DNA from: Parcubacteria group bacterium Gr01-1014_30
GTDB taxonomy: Bacteria; Patescibacteriota; Minisyncoccia; Minisyncoccales; 2-12-FULL-40-12
Length of the DNA: 33,639 bases
Direction: 5' to 3'
NCBI GenBank assembly: GCA_007376185.1
Contig: VMFS01000006.1
Coordinates: 1 to 33,639 of the forward strand
The notes under the pieces were generated by a model. That model had not been told where the DNA came from, searched no databases, and was given only the letters and a program-made list of their open reading frames with translations. Positions 1-7,349 of the stretch are shown here, piece after piece (the stretch's first letter is position 1; every line of letters begins with the position of its first letter). Both the position numbers and the translations under genes were made by a program.

Positions 1-2
1 TT

Positions 3-170
3 CCATTCTGGCAACAAAAGAAGGACGAGAAGAAGGGTGGCTGGGGGTACTCCGGTATGGAACACCTCAACGCCTACGATGTCGTCTCGGAGCAGGCCAG
101 GAAGTTCATGGCTTCCCACATCGCTCCTATGGTCGCCATTCTCGACGACCTGAAAGTTGTCGCGGCGTAA
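3..170 (+). CDS. C-terminal end of an unknown short protein (partial)
   Basis: Frame 3 is open from the window edge to a TAA at 168-170 and gives about 55 residues ending DDLKVVAA. The next frame over is also partly open, so the frame choice rests on the amphipathic, protein-like composition (WGYSGMEHLNAYDVVSEQAR) and on the intrinsic terminator that follows 23 nt later. No family is recognised. Codon third positions are richer in G/C than in the neighbouring recO operon, as in the other two short genes of this window (11109 and 19771). The 5' end lies outside the window. It could be a small highly expressed protein; no function is proposed. Confidence 0.55.
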   Translation, partial: PFWQQKKDEKKGGWGYSGMEHLNAYDVVSEQARKFMASHIAPMVAILDDLKVVAA

Positions 171-193
171 GCACTTGCCGCACCTGTCCAATG

Positions 194-226
194 ACCCGCC
201 TAGTAGCAAAAACGGCGGGTTTTTTC
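194..226 (+). terminator. Rho-independent terminator
   Basis: A 7-bp stem (ACCCGCC at 194-200, GGCGGGT at 214-220) is followed directly by TTTTTC and further T-rich sequence. It closes the partial gene ending at 170 and separates it from the promoter at 292. Confidence 0.85.
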
Positions 227-265
227 TTTTTTGAATTTGAAAGAACAAAGAATTTGCCGCTAAAG

Positions 266-306
266 CACCGAATTTTTCAAACGAAAGTGATTTGAAAAAT
301 TTGGTG
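266..306. repeat. 16-bp inverted repeat (hairpin)
   Basis: Arms 266-281 (caccgaatttttcaaa) and 291-306 (tttgaaaaatttggtg) are complementary with one mismatch around a 9-nt spacer. The right arm contains the -35 box of the promoter at 292-320, so the repeat could be an operator or a DNA hairpin covering the promoter. Its role is unknown. Confidence 0.6.
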
Positions 307-320
307 AATCGAGTTATAAT
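292..320 (+). promoter_or_regulatory. Strong sigma70-type promoter for the 489-recO operon
   Basis: TTGAAA (292-297), a 17-nt spacer and a perfect TATAAT (315-320). The -10 box straddles the loop of a perfect 10-bp palindrome, aatcgagtta (307-316) and taactcgatt (321-330). The predicted transcription start near 327 leaves a leader of about 160 nt that runs through the GC-rich repeat at 345-445 before the first gene. Confidence 0.7.
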
Positions 321-344
321 TAACTCGATTAAAAACTTGAAATT

Positions 345-445
345 GTCAGCGGTGCGGCGGAGCCGCGATTTCGGAATTGCACGGGGGGGGTTTCCTCGCC
401 GCCTGCGGCGGCGAAATGCGTTCGGACTAATTTCAATATACTGCA
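345..445 (-). repeat. Solo copy of the island terminal repeat
   Basis: Read on the minus strand, this segment matches both ends of the 22522-25446 island: TGCAGTAT, then AATTAGTCCGAACG, then a CGCCGCC-GCA-GGCGGCG type hairpin (397-413), GAGGAA, a G/C tract, and a GCGGC-GGA-GCCGC palindrome (354-366). The AGAATTTGCCGC at 249-260 resembles the recombinase-derived repeat next to the left island end, so the flank may also be a remnant. The copy lies in the leader of the recO operon. Homology is judged by eye. Confidence 0.6.
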
Positions 446-488
446 TAAGATCGTAAAAGGTCGCGTAAGACAACTTTCAAAAAAACTT

Positions 489-869
489 ATGGCTATTTTT
501 GGAAAATCGCCTTCAACAAAGCCGGAAAAAGAAGCTCTTCAACCCTTAAAGCCAATGCCAAAGCCCGCGCCAGAAAAACCCAAAACAATGTTTGAGCAAA
601 GCAAGCATTGGGGCAGAAGCGATTTTGTGAGAAGGGCGACAGAGGGCTCTTTGAGTATAGGCGGCAGAGGACTTGATAGCTACGAGCGAAAAAAGGTGAT
701 GGGAGAGCTTTTCCCTTCTTCAAGATTCGGTACCCACATTTCCAACCAAGACGTCAAAAGAACGATGCGCGAGCTGCGCAAGCAGGCGTGCTCCGGCTCT
801 TGGACCCAGAGAAGCGAGGCGCAAAGAAAGCTGGACTACTTAAAAAAAAGCACAGGAATTAATATTTAA
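489..869 (+). CDS. Unknown small basic protein upstream of recO
   Basis: 126 aa, no recognised domain. The first 35 residues are rich in Pro, Lys and Glu (repeated KP and PKP) and look disordered. The rest is charged and probably helical, with many Arg/Lys residues and a segment RTMRELRKQACSGS. No signal peptide or membrane segment is visible. It is the first gene after the promoter at 292 and ends 4 nt before recO, so co-transcription is likely. The ORF on the opposite strand (493-723) is a shadow. A nucleic-acid-associated role would fit the basic composition and neighbour but is only a guess. Confidence 0.75.
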   Translation: MAIFGKSPSTKPEKEALQPLKPMPKPAPEKPKTMFEQSKHWGRSDFVRRATEGSLSIGGRGLDSYERKKVMGELFPSSRFGTHISNQDVKRTMRELRKQACSGSWTQRSEAQRKLDYLKKSTGINI

Positions 870-873
870 AGTC

Positions 874-1518
874 GTGTTCACCCACTACAGGACTGAGGGG
901 ATTGTTTTGAAGAAAACCGACAGAGGAGAGTCAGACCAGTTGTTGACGGTTTACACCAAGGACTTCGGCCGTTTGGAGATTTTGGCAAAGGCAGTCAGGA
1001 AAATTTCTTCAAAACTGCGTTCGGCTTCCGAACTTTTTTATTTATCTGAAATAGAATTCATACAGGGTAAAACCTTAAAAACCCTGACCGACGCCGTTTT
1101 AATAGATAAGTTCTCGGCCATAAGGAGCGACTTAAAAAAATTAAAAGTTGCCTATAAAGTTGCCGAAGATTTTGACAATTTAATCAAAGGCCAAGAAAAA
1201 GACCCAAAAATCTGGCATTTACTCAGCGAGACATTTCAAAGGTTGAATAACCAGTCATTGGTTATTAGCCGTTTGTCATTGGTCTATTATTACTTTTTCT
1301 GGAACTTGGCCTCTTTGTTGGGTTATCAGCCCAAAATTCAGGATTGCTTCGTGCAAGGACAAAAGACCGACTGCGACGCCGTAAAAATCATAAAAATTAT
1401 TTTAAGGAAGGATTGGAGCCTATTGATACGATTGAAGCTGGAGCCCCGATACTTAAAATCATTGAAAAGCGTTTCCAGTTGGTATAGTGTAAAAATACAG
1501 GAAGAGTATGAAACATAA
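874..1518 (+). CDS. recO: DNA repair protein RecO
   Basis: 214 aa. The N-terminus has the RecO OB-fold signature: TEGIVLKKTDRGESDQLLTVY, then DFGRLEILAKAVRK, which would contact SSB and single-stranded DNA. RecO acts with RecR to load RecA at gaps. The C-terminal part is helical. The zinc-binding Cys cluster of many RecO proteins is reduced to two Cys (CFVQGQKTDC, near residue 150), so zinc binding is doubtful. The start is GTG, 4 nt after the preceding stop and without a clear ribosome binding site, which suggests translational coupling. The end overlaps the next gene by 11 nt. Confidence 0.88.
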   Translation: MFTHYRTEGIVLKKTDRGESDQLLTVYTKDFGRLEILAKAVRKISSKLRSASELFYLSEIEFIQGKTLKTLTDAVLIDKFSAIRSDLKKLKVAYKVAEDFDNLIKGQEKDPKIWHLLSETFQRLNNQSLVISRLSLVYYYFFWNLASLLGYQPKIQDCFVQGQKTDCDAVKIIKIILRKDWSLLIRLKLEPRYLKSLKSVSSWYSVKIQEEYET

Positions 1519-3133
1519 GTTCGTCGTTTTTATTTTAATTTTAGGAACCTTGATCGGGCTTTCAGGCTACTACTATTACCAGAGAAATGTTTACTCAAGA
1601 GAGGTTTTGCGGCTTGAGATTCTGGGTGAGCCAGAACCACAGGCCTTGGCAGGAATAGACTATTTGGTCAAATACAAAAATAACGGCAACGTGTCGCTGG
1701 AAGACGCAGAGTTAATCTTTCAGTATCCGGAAAACTCTTTGCCCTCGGGCGAGCTGCGCCAAAGAGCGATAACGCCCTTGGAAGACATTTATCCTGGAGA
1801 GGAAAGAACAGCGACGTTTTCAGGAAAGCTTTTGGGCAGAGAAGGCGAAACAAAAACAGCCAAAGTCAGTTTAAAGTACCGTCCAAAAAACTTGAAGGCG
1901 TTTTTTGAGTCCTCAACCACTTTTACCAGCAGAATTAAGTCCTTGCCTTTGACTTTTGAGGTTGACATTCCTTCAAAAGTGGAAGCTGGCAAGGAGCTTC
2001 AGTTTTTTATAAATTACTTTTCAAACTCGGAGTGGCCAGTCGCTGGATTGAGAGCTAAAATTGAATATCCTTCGGGGTTTGAGTTCTTCTCAAGCAAACC
2101 CCAGGCTTTGGACAAGACAGAGTGGGATTTGCCCCTTTTGCAAAAGACAGACGGCGGCAGGATTGAGATTAGGGGCAAGCTCTTAGGCGACCTTCAAACG
2201 CAAAAATCTTTTCGGGCGACTCTTGGTTTGTGGTCAGAAGGCAACTTTATTTTGCTGAAAGAAGTGACCAGAGTTGCTGAAGTTATCAGGCCTTCGCTTT
2301 TGGTTTTTCAGCAGATTAACGGCAGTCAGCAATACACAGCCAGCCCGAGCGAAGTTCTTAACTACGAGATTTTTTTTAGAAACATAGGCCAGGAGCCTTT
2401 TCAAGAGCTGTTTTTAGCGGCAAACCTTGAGGGGGAGGCCTTTGACTTTGACACGGTCAGGTCTGACTCCGGGCAGTTCAACAAAGATGGCGGCTTCATT
2501 ACCTGGGATTGGCGGGAGATTCAAAAACTAAGATTTTTGCAAGGAGGTGAGGAAGGTAAAGTGGAATTTTGGGTAACTTTGAAAGGCGGCTCCGAAACCC
2601 CCTTGTCGCAAAAGAACCATTCTTTGAAAAATACGGTTGTCATATCGCAAGTCAGAGAAGAGTTTGAGACCAGATTAAACTCGCTCTTTGAAGTTTCACA
2701 AATGGCCTTTGTCCAAGACGAGGTTTTCCAAAGTTCTGGCCCCGTTCCTCCCATAGCTGGGCAAACGACCAACTATACCATACTTTGGGAAGCAAAAAAC
2801 CTTTACAATGACCTCGCAGGCGTTACAGTCAGGGCTACGCTTTCGCCACAGACGCGCTTAACCGGTAAGATTTTTCCAGAAGACGCTCCTTTAACGTACG
2901 ACTCCGCATCAAGAGAGGTTGTTTGGTCTTTGGGTAAACTTGAAGCGGGTTCCGGCATTGACAAACCCTCTCCAAGTGTAGCTTTCCAGGTTGCTTTTAA
3001 TCCGGACTCATCGCAAGTAGGGCAGACGCCTCAAATTGTTAGCCAAGCGAAAATTTCGGGGCAAGACACTTGGTCAGGGGCTAATTTGGAGAGTACGGAT
3101 AGCTCAATAACGGGCGGGCCCGTTGGTCAGTAA
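1508..3133 (+). CDS. Membrane-anchored extracellular repeat-domain protein
   Basis: 541 aa. Residues about 4-24 (FVVFILILGTLIGLSGYYYY) form one N-terminal membrane segment or uncleaved signal anchor; the rest should lie outside the cell. At least four beta-sandwich-like modules recur at about 50, 160, 280 and 415, each with the pattern (I/L)xYxxxxxNxG/S followed by a hydrophobic strand pair and a FxxP-like turn (examples: IDYLVKYKNNGN, LNYEIFFRNIG, TNYTILWEAKN). This resembles DUF11/CARDB-type adhesive repeats. No C-terminal sorting signal is seen. A surface or cell-contact role is inference. It overlaps recO by 11 nt and precedes the C/G hairpin at 3154. Confidence 0.8.
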   Translation: MKHKFVVFILILGTLIGLSGYYYYQRNVYSREVLRLEILGEPEPQALAGIDYLVKYKNNGNVSLEDAELIFQYPENSLPSGELRQRAITPLEDIYPGEERTATFSGKLLGREGETKTAKVSLKYRPKNLKAFFESSTTFTSRIKSLPLTFEVDIPSKVEAGKELQFFINYFSNSEWPVAGLRAKIEYPSGFEFFSSKPQALDKTEWDLPLLQKTDGGRIEIRGKLLGDLQTQKSFRATLGLWSEGNFILLKEVTRVAEVIRPSLLVFQQINGSQQYTASPSEVLNYEIFFRNIGQEPFQELFLAANLEGEAFDFDTVRSDSGQFNKDGGFITWDWREIQKLRFLQGGEEGKVEFWVTLKGGSETPLSQKNHSLKNTVVISQVREEFETRLNSLFEVSQMAFVQDEVFQSSGPVPPIAGQTTNYTILWEAKNLYNDLAGVTVRATLSPQTRLTGKIFPEDAPLTYDSASREVVWSLGKLEAGSGIDKPSPSVAFQVAFNPDSSQVGQTPQIVSQAKISGQDTWSGANLESTDSSITGGPVGQ

Positions 3134-3153
3134 CAATGAGCGACTTAATGGAC

Positions 3154-3178
3154 CCCCCCACCAAAATTTGGTGGGGGG
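3154..3178. repeat. Near-perfect C/G palindrome before glyS
   Basis: CCCCCCACCAAA (3154-3165) and TTTGGTGGGGGG (3167-3178) are exact complements around a single A. There is no T tract after it, so a standard intrinsic terminator is unlikely. It sits 20 nt after one stop codon and 15 nt before the glyS start, the same type of junction as the clamp elements elsewhere in the window. Confidence 0.7.
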
Positions 3179-3193
3179 CAGGCAAAATAGTTT

Positions 3194-4543
3194 ATGCCAG
3201 AATTAAAACAAGTTAATCTAATGGATAAGATAGTGAGTTTATGTAAGAGGCGGGGTTTTGTGTTTCCGGGTTCTGAAATTTATGGAGGGCTTTCGAATTC
3301 TTACGACTATGGGCCGCTTGGCGTTGAGCTCAAGAACAACATCAAGAAAGTTTGGTGGGAGCGGTTTGTTCATAGACGTGATGATATGGTTGGCATCGAC
3401 GCGGCGATAATTATGAATCCTAAGGTTTGGGAAGCAAGCGGGCACGTGAAAGAATTTTATGATTCTCTTATGCAGTGTAAAAAGTGTAACTCTATTTTTA
3501 GAGATGACGAAATTCCAGGATTTATTGTTCGTCATGATAAGTATGACGCTGGCAAAGTTAAAGATCTAACCTGCCCTGAATGTAAACAAAAGGGTGATTT
3601 TACTTCACCTACTCTTTTTAGTCTCATGTTCGAAACAAATTTAGGGCCAGTGAAAGATAGAAAATCTAATGTTTATCTCCGCCCTGAGACGGCCCAGGCA
3701 ATGTTCGTGGATTTCAAACAGATATTGGATACGAATCCGCGGCTGAAGATACCCTTTGGCATTGCCCAGATTGGCAAGGCATTCAGGAATGAGGTCACAC
3801 CTGGCAACTTTATTTTCCGAACGCGTGAGTTCGAGATGATGGAAATTGAATACTTTATTCGTGAAAAAGAATGGAAGAAGTGGTTTGATTACTGGCTTGA
3901 TGAAATGAAAGGTTGGCTCCGCGACGACTTGGGCATTTCCGATGAAAATCTTGAGTTTGTAGAGATTCCGGAAGGTGAGCGCGCGCACTATTCCAAGCGG
4001 ACTATTGACATTGAGTATCAGTATCCATTTGGCCAGAAAGAACTTTACGGACTGGCCTATCGTACCGACTTTGACTTAAAAGCGCACTTCAAAGAACTTC
4101 CTTACCGTGATCCAGAAACCGGTGAGGAATTCTGGCCGCACGTGGTTGAGCCTACGTGGGGAGTGGATCGTTCGGTCCTCGTGGTACTCCTTGAGAGCTA
4201 CACCGAAGAAAAAGACCGGGTTGTTTTGAGATTGCCTCCTAAACTCGCGCCCTACAAAGCGGCCGTTTTTCCGTTGCTCGCGAACAAACCGGAGTTGGTC
4301 AAGCTTGCTCGCAAAATTTACGAGGACTTGAGGAAAGATTTTACAGTTGCCTGGGACGATAGGGGAAACATTGGCAAAAGATATTACAGCCAAGACGAAA
4401 TCGCAACGCCTTGGTGCATCACCGTTGACTTCGACAGCTTGAAAGATAAAACAGTAACCATGCGCGACCGCGACACCACCAAGCAAAAAAGAGTAAAAAT
4501 CTCCAACCTCGCAAAAACCATTTCTGAGGCCCTTGTATTGTAA
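3194..4543 (+). CDS. glyS: Glycyl-tRNA synthetase (single-chain, dimeric type)
   Basis: 449 aa, class II synthetase charging tRNA-Gly. Visible signatures are the N-terminal RRGFVFPGSEIYGGLSNSYD with YGPLGVELKNN, an inserted zinc-type module with CKKC (about residue 95) and CPEC (about 128), motif 2 as FRNEVTPGNFIFRTREFEM, and motif 3 in the EPTWGVDRS region. The anticodon-binding domain starts near residue 350 (LAPYKAAVFPLL). This is the homodimeric type, not the alpha2/beta2 type. The codon choice seems slightly less A/T-biased than the flanking genes. A hairpin lies just upstream, and no clear ribosome binding site is seen. Confidence 0.95.
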   Translation: MPELKQVNLMDKIVSLCKRRGFVFPGSEIYGGLSNSYDYGPLGVELKNNIKKVWWERFVHRRDDMVGIDAAIIMNPKVWEASGHVKEFYDSLMQCKKCNSIFRDDEIPGFIVRHDKYDAGKVKDLTCPECKQKGDFTSPTLFSLMFETNLGPVKDRKSNVYLRPETAQAMFVDFKQILDTNPRLKIPFGIAQIGKAFRNEVTPGNFIFRTREFEMMEIEYFIREKEWKKWFDYWLDEMKGWLRDDLGISDENLEFVEIPEGERAHYSKRTIDIEYQYPFGQKELYGLAYRTDFDLKAHFKELPYRDPETGEEFWPHVVEPTWGVDRSVLVVLLESYTEEKDRVVLRLPPKLAPYKAAVFPLLANKPELVKLARKIYEDLRKDFTVAWDDRGNIGKRYYSQDEIATPWCITVDFDSLKDKTVTMRDRDTTKQKRVKISNLAKTISEALVL

Positions 4544-4557
4544 AGCCTTTATAGAAT

Positions 4558-4584
4558 TTGAAAATTAGTAGCGATAGATAAAAT
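4558..4584 (+). promoter_or_regulatory. Possible promoter giving a leaderless mRNA
   Basis: TAAAAT (4579-4584) ends 7 nt before the ATG at 4592. A TTGAAA (4558-4563) lies 15 nt upstream, which is a short spacer. Transcription would start at or next to the start codon. Confidence 0.4.
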
Positions 4585-4591
4585 ATAAACA

Positions 4592-5446
4592 ATGGCTTTT
4601 GTTAATACACTTCCTTACATAAGTAATCCCATTGAGGAGTTTAAGGATTACAAGTTCGTTGAGTGGGAGTCGGGCATCTATCCTCGGTTCAAGGGCGGTG
4701 TTAAGCAGGAAGAAATTAATTTTTTTGTTGAGTTGATTACGAAAAGAGGTTTGAGACAAATCCTTGATTTTGGCGTTGGCGGGGGTCTGGAGTTAAGCAA
4801 CATTATCAAAACGCTACAAAAAAGGCATTACCCCTTTGAGAGCGCTGAAGCTAACGAAGTAGACGACACTTTTATAAAAATGACCTCCGCCCTTTTCAAG
4901 AAAGAGAAACAGAGCGTTTTAATCCACAAAGCCAACTGGCTTGATTTGCCTAAAGCAACACCGCCCTACACTCATAATTTCGACTTCGGCTTTTTAACTG
5001 GCAACTCTTTGACTTATATAGGTGGCGGTACGCGGGAATATACCAAGAAAGCCCAACAGAGTATTGTTAGCAAGTTTGCCGGACTTATTGAAAAGGGCGG
5101 CTATATATTCATAGATTCCCGCAATTACGACTACATAAAATCGTTGATGAACTTGCCCAAGGAGGAAATCTTTCAGAATTTCACTTTTGATTATTCAATT
5201 TACTATCATGGTTTTCAAAAAAAAGTATTGGTATTTCCGGCTTATATCAGCGACACGGTTGTTGTTTTACATTACTATGACAAAGAAAGGAAAGTTTGGA
5301 GCAAACTTGATCTTTATCCTATTTATCAAGGCGACATGCTTGAAATTCTTGGCAATGACTTTAAGGTTGAGAAAATTTTTTATGATTTTGGCAAAAGTAA
5401 CAAAAACAAGAGCTTGTTCGTTCAGTATTTAGCCAAGAGGAGGTAA
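4592..5446 (+). CDS. SAM-dependent methyltransferase, glycine N-methyltransferase-like
   Basis: 284 aa, soluble. The class I methyltransferase core starts near residue 58 with ILDFGVGGGLELSNI (the SAM-binding glycine loop), followed by an acidic strand end SAEANEVDD. Further on, FGFLTGNSLTYI and GGYIFIDSRNYDYI resemble the corresponding segments of glycine/sarcosine N-methyltransferases (LGNSF and IDHRNYDHI types). The true substrate is unknown; a methyltransferase for a small amine or amino acid is the best guess. The internal +1 frame ORF (5187-5432) is a shadow. The gene is followed by the toxin-antitoxin promoter and looks monocistronic. Confidence 0.75.
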   Translation: MAFVNTLPYISNPIEEFKDYKFVEWESGIYPRFKGGVKQEEINFFVELITKRGLRQILDFGVGGGLELSNIIKTLQKRHYPFESAEANEVDDTFIKMTSALFKKEKQSVLIHKANWLDLPKATPPYTHNFDFGFLTGNSLTYIGGGTREYTKKAQQSIVSKFAGLIEKGGYIFIDSRNYDYIKSLMNLPKEEIFQNFTFDYSIYYHGFQKKVLVFPAYISDTVVVLHYYDKERKVWSKLDLYPIYQGDMLEILGNDFKVEKIFYDFGKSNKNKSLFVQYLAKRR

Positions 5447-5475
5447 TGAAAAAGAAACCAGGTGTAAGGAAACTG

Positions 5476-5504
5476 TTGACAAAGATATATCCGTTGTATA
5501 TACT
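5476..5504 (+). promoter_or_regulatory. Consensus promoter of the toxin-antitoxin pair
   Basis: TTGACA (5476-5481), an exact 17-nt spacer and TATACT (5499-5504). The antitoxin ATG at 5513 comes only 8 nt after the -10 box, so the mRNA should begin at or within 1-3 nt of the start codon. No operator palindrome is obvious, although antitoxins of this type usually bind their own promoter. Confidence 0.8.
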
Positions 5505-5512
5505 TTAGGCAT

Positions 5513-5794
5513 ATGGCTAAAACTACAATCAACATCAAGGCGGATAGGGAGGTAAAAGAAAGAGCGCAGAAAGTGGCTAGAGGTCTCGGTATGCCCCTTT
5601 CCACCATTATTAACGCTTACTTAAACCAGTTTATTCGCACAAAGGAAGTTCACTTTTACTTGGAAGGAGAACTAAAACCTTCTGTTAAGAAGCGTTTGGA
5701 CCGCCTTCAGAAGGAAGCTCTGGAGGGAAAAAATCTTTCGCCGACTTTTCGTACTCCTCAGGAAATGGATGTTTATTTAGAATCTCTGCGTTAA
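5513..5794 (+). CDS. Type II antitoxin, RelB/DinJ family
   Basis: 93 aa. The N-terminal 50 residues fit a ribbon-helix-helix domain: TTINIKADREVKERAQKVARGLGMPLSTIINAYL, with one beta strand and two helices typical of RelB/DinJ antitoxins. The C-terminal part is charged (KKRLDRLQKEALEGK) and would wrap the toxin. The stop overlaps the toxin start by one base (TAATG), so the two are translationally coupled. By family analogy it neutralises the toxin and represses the shared promoter. Confidence 0.88.
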   Translation: MAKTTINIKADREVKERAQKVARGLGMPLSTIINAYLNQFIRTKEVHFYLEGELKPSVKKRLDRLQKEALEGKNLSPTFRTPQEMDVYLESLR

Positions 5795-6054
5795 TGGAGA
5801 TAATACTCCACAGGAGCTTTGAGAAGAAATTCATTAAGCGCCCTCCGAAAATTCAGGAGGCGTTTAAAAACCGCCGGAATTTATTTCTGGAAAATCCGCT
5901 CCACCCGCTTCTCAACAATCACCCGCTCAGTGGCGACCGGAAAGGTCAGTGGAGCATTAATGTTACCGGCGACTGGCGGGCCATTTATGTGTTTAGAGAT
6001 GAAAGTACGGTCGTTTTCATTGACATAGATACTCACAGCAATCTTTATAAATAA
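5794..6054 (+). CDS. Type II toxin, RelE/YafQ-like mRNA interferase
   Basis: 86 aa, the usual size for this fold. Typical features are the N-terminal strand and basic helix (FEKKFIKRPPKIQEAF), then HPLLNNHPLSGDRKGQWSIN, VTGDWRAIYVF and a C-terminal IDIDTHSNLYK. The SGDxxGxWSI...GDWRAIY pattern and the terminal histidine and tyrosine are conserved across RelE/YafQ-type ribosome-dependent RNases. Target codon preference cannot be read from sequence. It follows its antitoxin with a 1-nt overlap. The +1 frame ORF at 5819 is a shadow. Confidence 0.85.
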   Translation: MEIILHRSFEKKFIKRPPKIQEAFKNRRNLFLENPLHPLLNNHPLSGDRKGQWSINVTGDWRAIYVFRDESTVVFIDIDTHSNLYK

Positions 6055-6083
6055 TAAAGAAGCGGTATACTTTTTTAAAGGAT

Positions 6084-7349
6084 ATGGTTAGAAAAACGAC
6101 TTTGAAAAACGGGTTGAGAATTATAGCGGTTCCGCAGTCAAATACAAGGGCGGTTACGGTTTTGGTGCTCGTGGGCACGGGGTCAAAGAACGAGAAAAAA
6201 GAACTAAACGGCATTTCTCACTTTTTAGAGCATATGTTTTTCAAGGGCACGAAAAAAAGGCCCACCACCACGGCCATTGCCGAAACATTAGACAAAGTTG
6301 GAGGCATTTACAACGCTTTTACCGGAGAGGATTACACGGGATATTTTGCCAAAGTGGACAGCCCTCACTGGGAGTTAGCTTTGGATTGGGTTTCAGACAT
6401 TTTTTTTAACTCGCTTTTACCGCCAAAAGAAATTGAACGCGAAAGAGGAGTCATTATCGGAGAAATAAATATGTACCAGGACCACCCCATGGATTACATT
6501 GGGATTTTGTGGCAAAAACTTTTGTATGGAGACCAGCCAGCCGGGCGCCCGGTTGCCGGAACCAAAGAAACGGTGTCAAAGATATCGCGACAAGATTTGT
6601 TTTCATATCGGCTAAGCCAATACACGGCTTCAAACACCATTGTTTGCGTGGCGGGCAACGTTGAAGAAAAAGAAGCTGTTACAAAGGCAAAGCAGTATTT
6701 TTCAAAAATAAAAGCGGCAAGCCCGCAAAAGAAATTAAAAGTCGTTGAACGACAAACAAGGCCGGAATTTCTTCTGGAACAAAGGAAAACCGACCAAACC
6801 CACCTTTGTTTGGGAGTCAGGGGTTTTAATTTGTTTCATCCACAGAGGTATGGCCAAGAGCTGCTGGCCGTCATTTTAGGAGGAATGATGAGCTCTCGCC
6901 TTTTCATAAAAGTCAGGGAACGGCTGGGCTTGGCTTACTACGTAAGCACGTCTTCTGAAGCGGACCCCGACACAGGGTTTTTGGTGACGCAAGCCGGACT
7001 CCACAACGACAAGGTTGAAAAAGGCATCTTAACCATACTCAAAGAGTACAAAGAAATTTCGCAAAAAATAGTTCCTGCAAAAGAGCTGCAAAAAGCCAAG
7101 GACTATGTTAAAGGCAAAACCGCTCTAACTTTGGAAACATCCGACAGCCAAGCGAGTTTTTTCGGCTTTCAAGAGCTCTTGAAAAAAGAAATTTTGAACC
7201 CAGAACAAATTTATAGAGAAATTGATAAAATCACGCAAAGTGATATTCTGAAAGTGGCAAGGGCTTCTTTCAGACCAGAAAAACTGAACTTGGCGCTTAT
7301 TGGTCCTTTTTTTGACAAAAAGAGATTTGAGAAGATATTAACTTTATGA
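6084..7349 (+). CDS. M16 (pitrilysin) family zinc peptidase
   Basis: 421 aa. The inverted zinc motif HxxEH is present as HFLEH near residue 47, and the distal glutamate lies in ERGVIIGEINMY about 75 residues later. The C-terminal half has the typical GGMMSSRLFIKVRERLGLAYYV with the RxxxGLAY element that completes the active site in trans. The length matches bacterial processing-peptidase-like members (about 420 aa). It could degrade peptides or process exported proteins; no signal peptide is seen, so it is probably cytoplasmic. TATACT at 6066-6071 lies 12 nt before the ATG, with AAAGGA as a possible ribosome binding site. It overlaps the next gene by ATGA. Confidence 0.93.
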   Translation: MVRKTTLKNGLRIIAVPQSNTRAVTVLVLVGTGSKNEKKELNGISHFLEHMFFKGTKKRPTTTAIAETLDKVGGIYNAFTGEDYTGYFAKVDSPHWELALDWVSDIFFNSLLPPKEIERERGVIIGEINMYQDHPMDYIGILWQKLLYGDQPAGRPVAGTKETVSKISRQDLFSYRLSQYTASNTIVCVAGNVEEKEAVTKAKQYFSKIKAASPQKKLKVVERQTRPEFLLEQRKTDQTHLCLGVRGFNLFHPQRYGQELLAVILGGMMSSRLFIKVRERLGLAYYVSTSSEADPDTGFLVTQAGLHNDKVEKGILTILKEYKEISQKIVPAKELQKAKDYVKGKTALTLETSDSQASFFGFQELLKKEILNPEQIYREIDKITQSDILKVARASFRPEKLNLALIGPFFDKKRFEKILTL

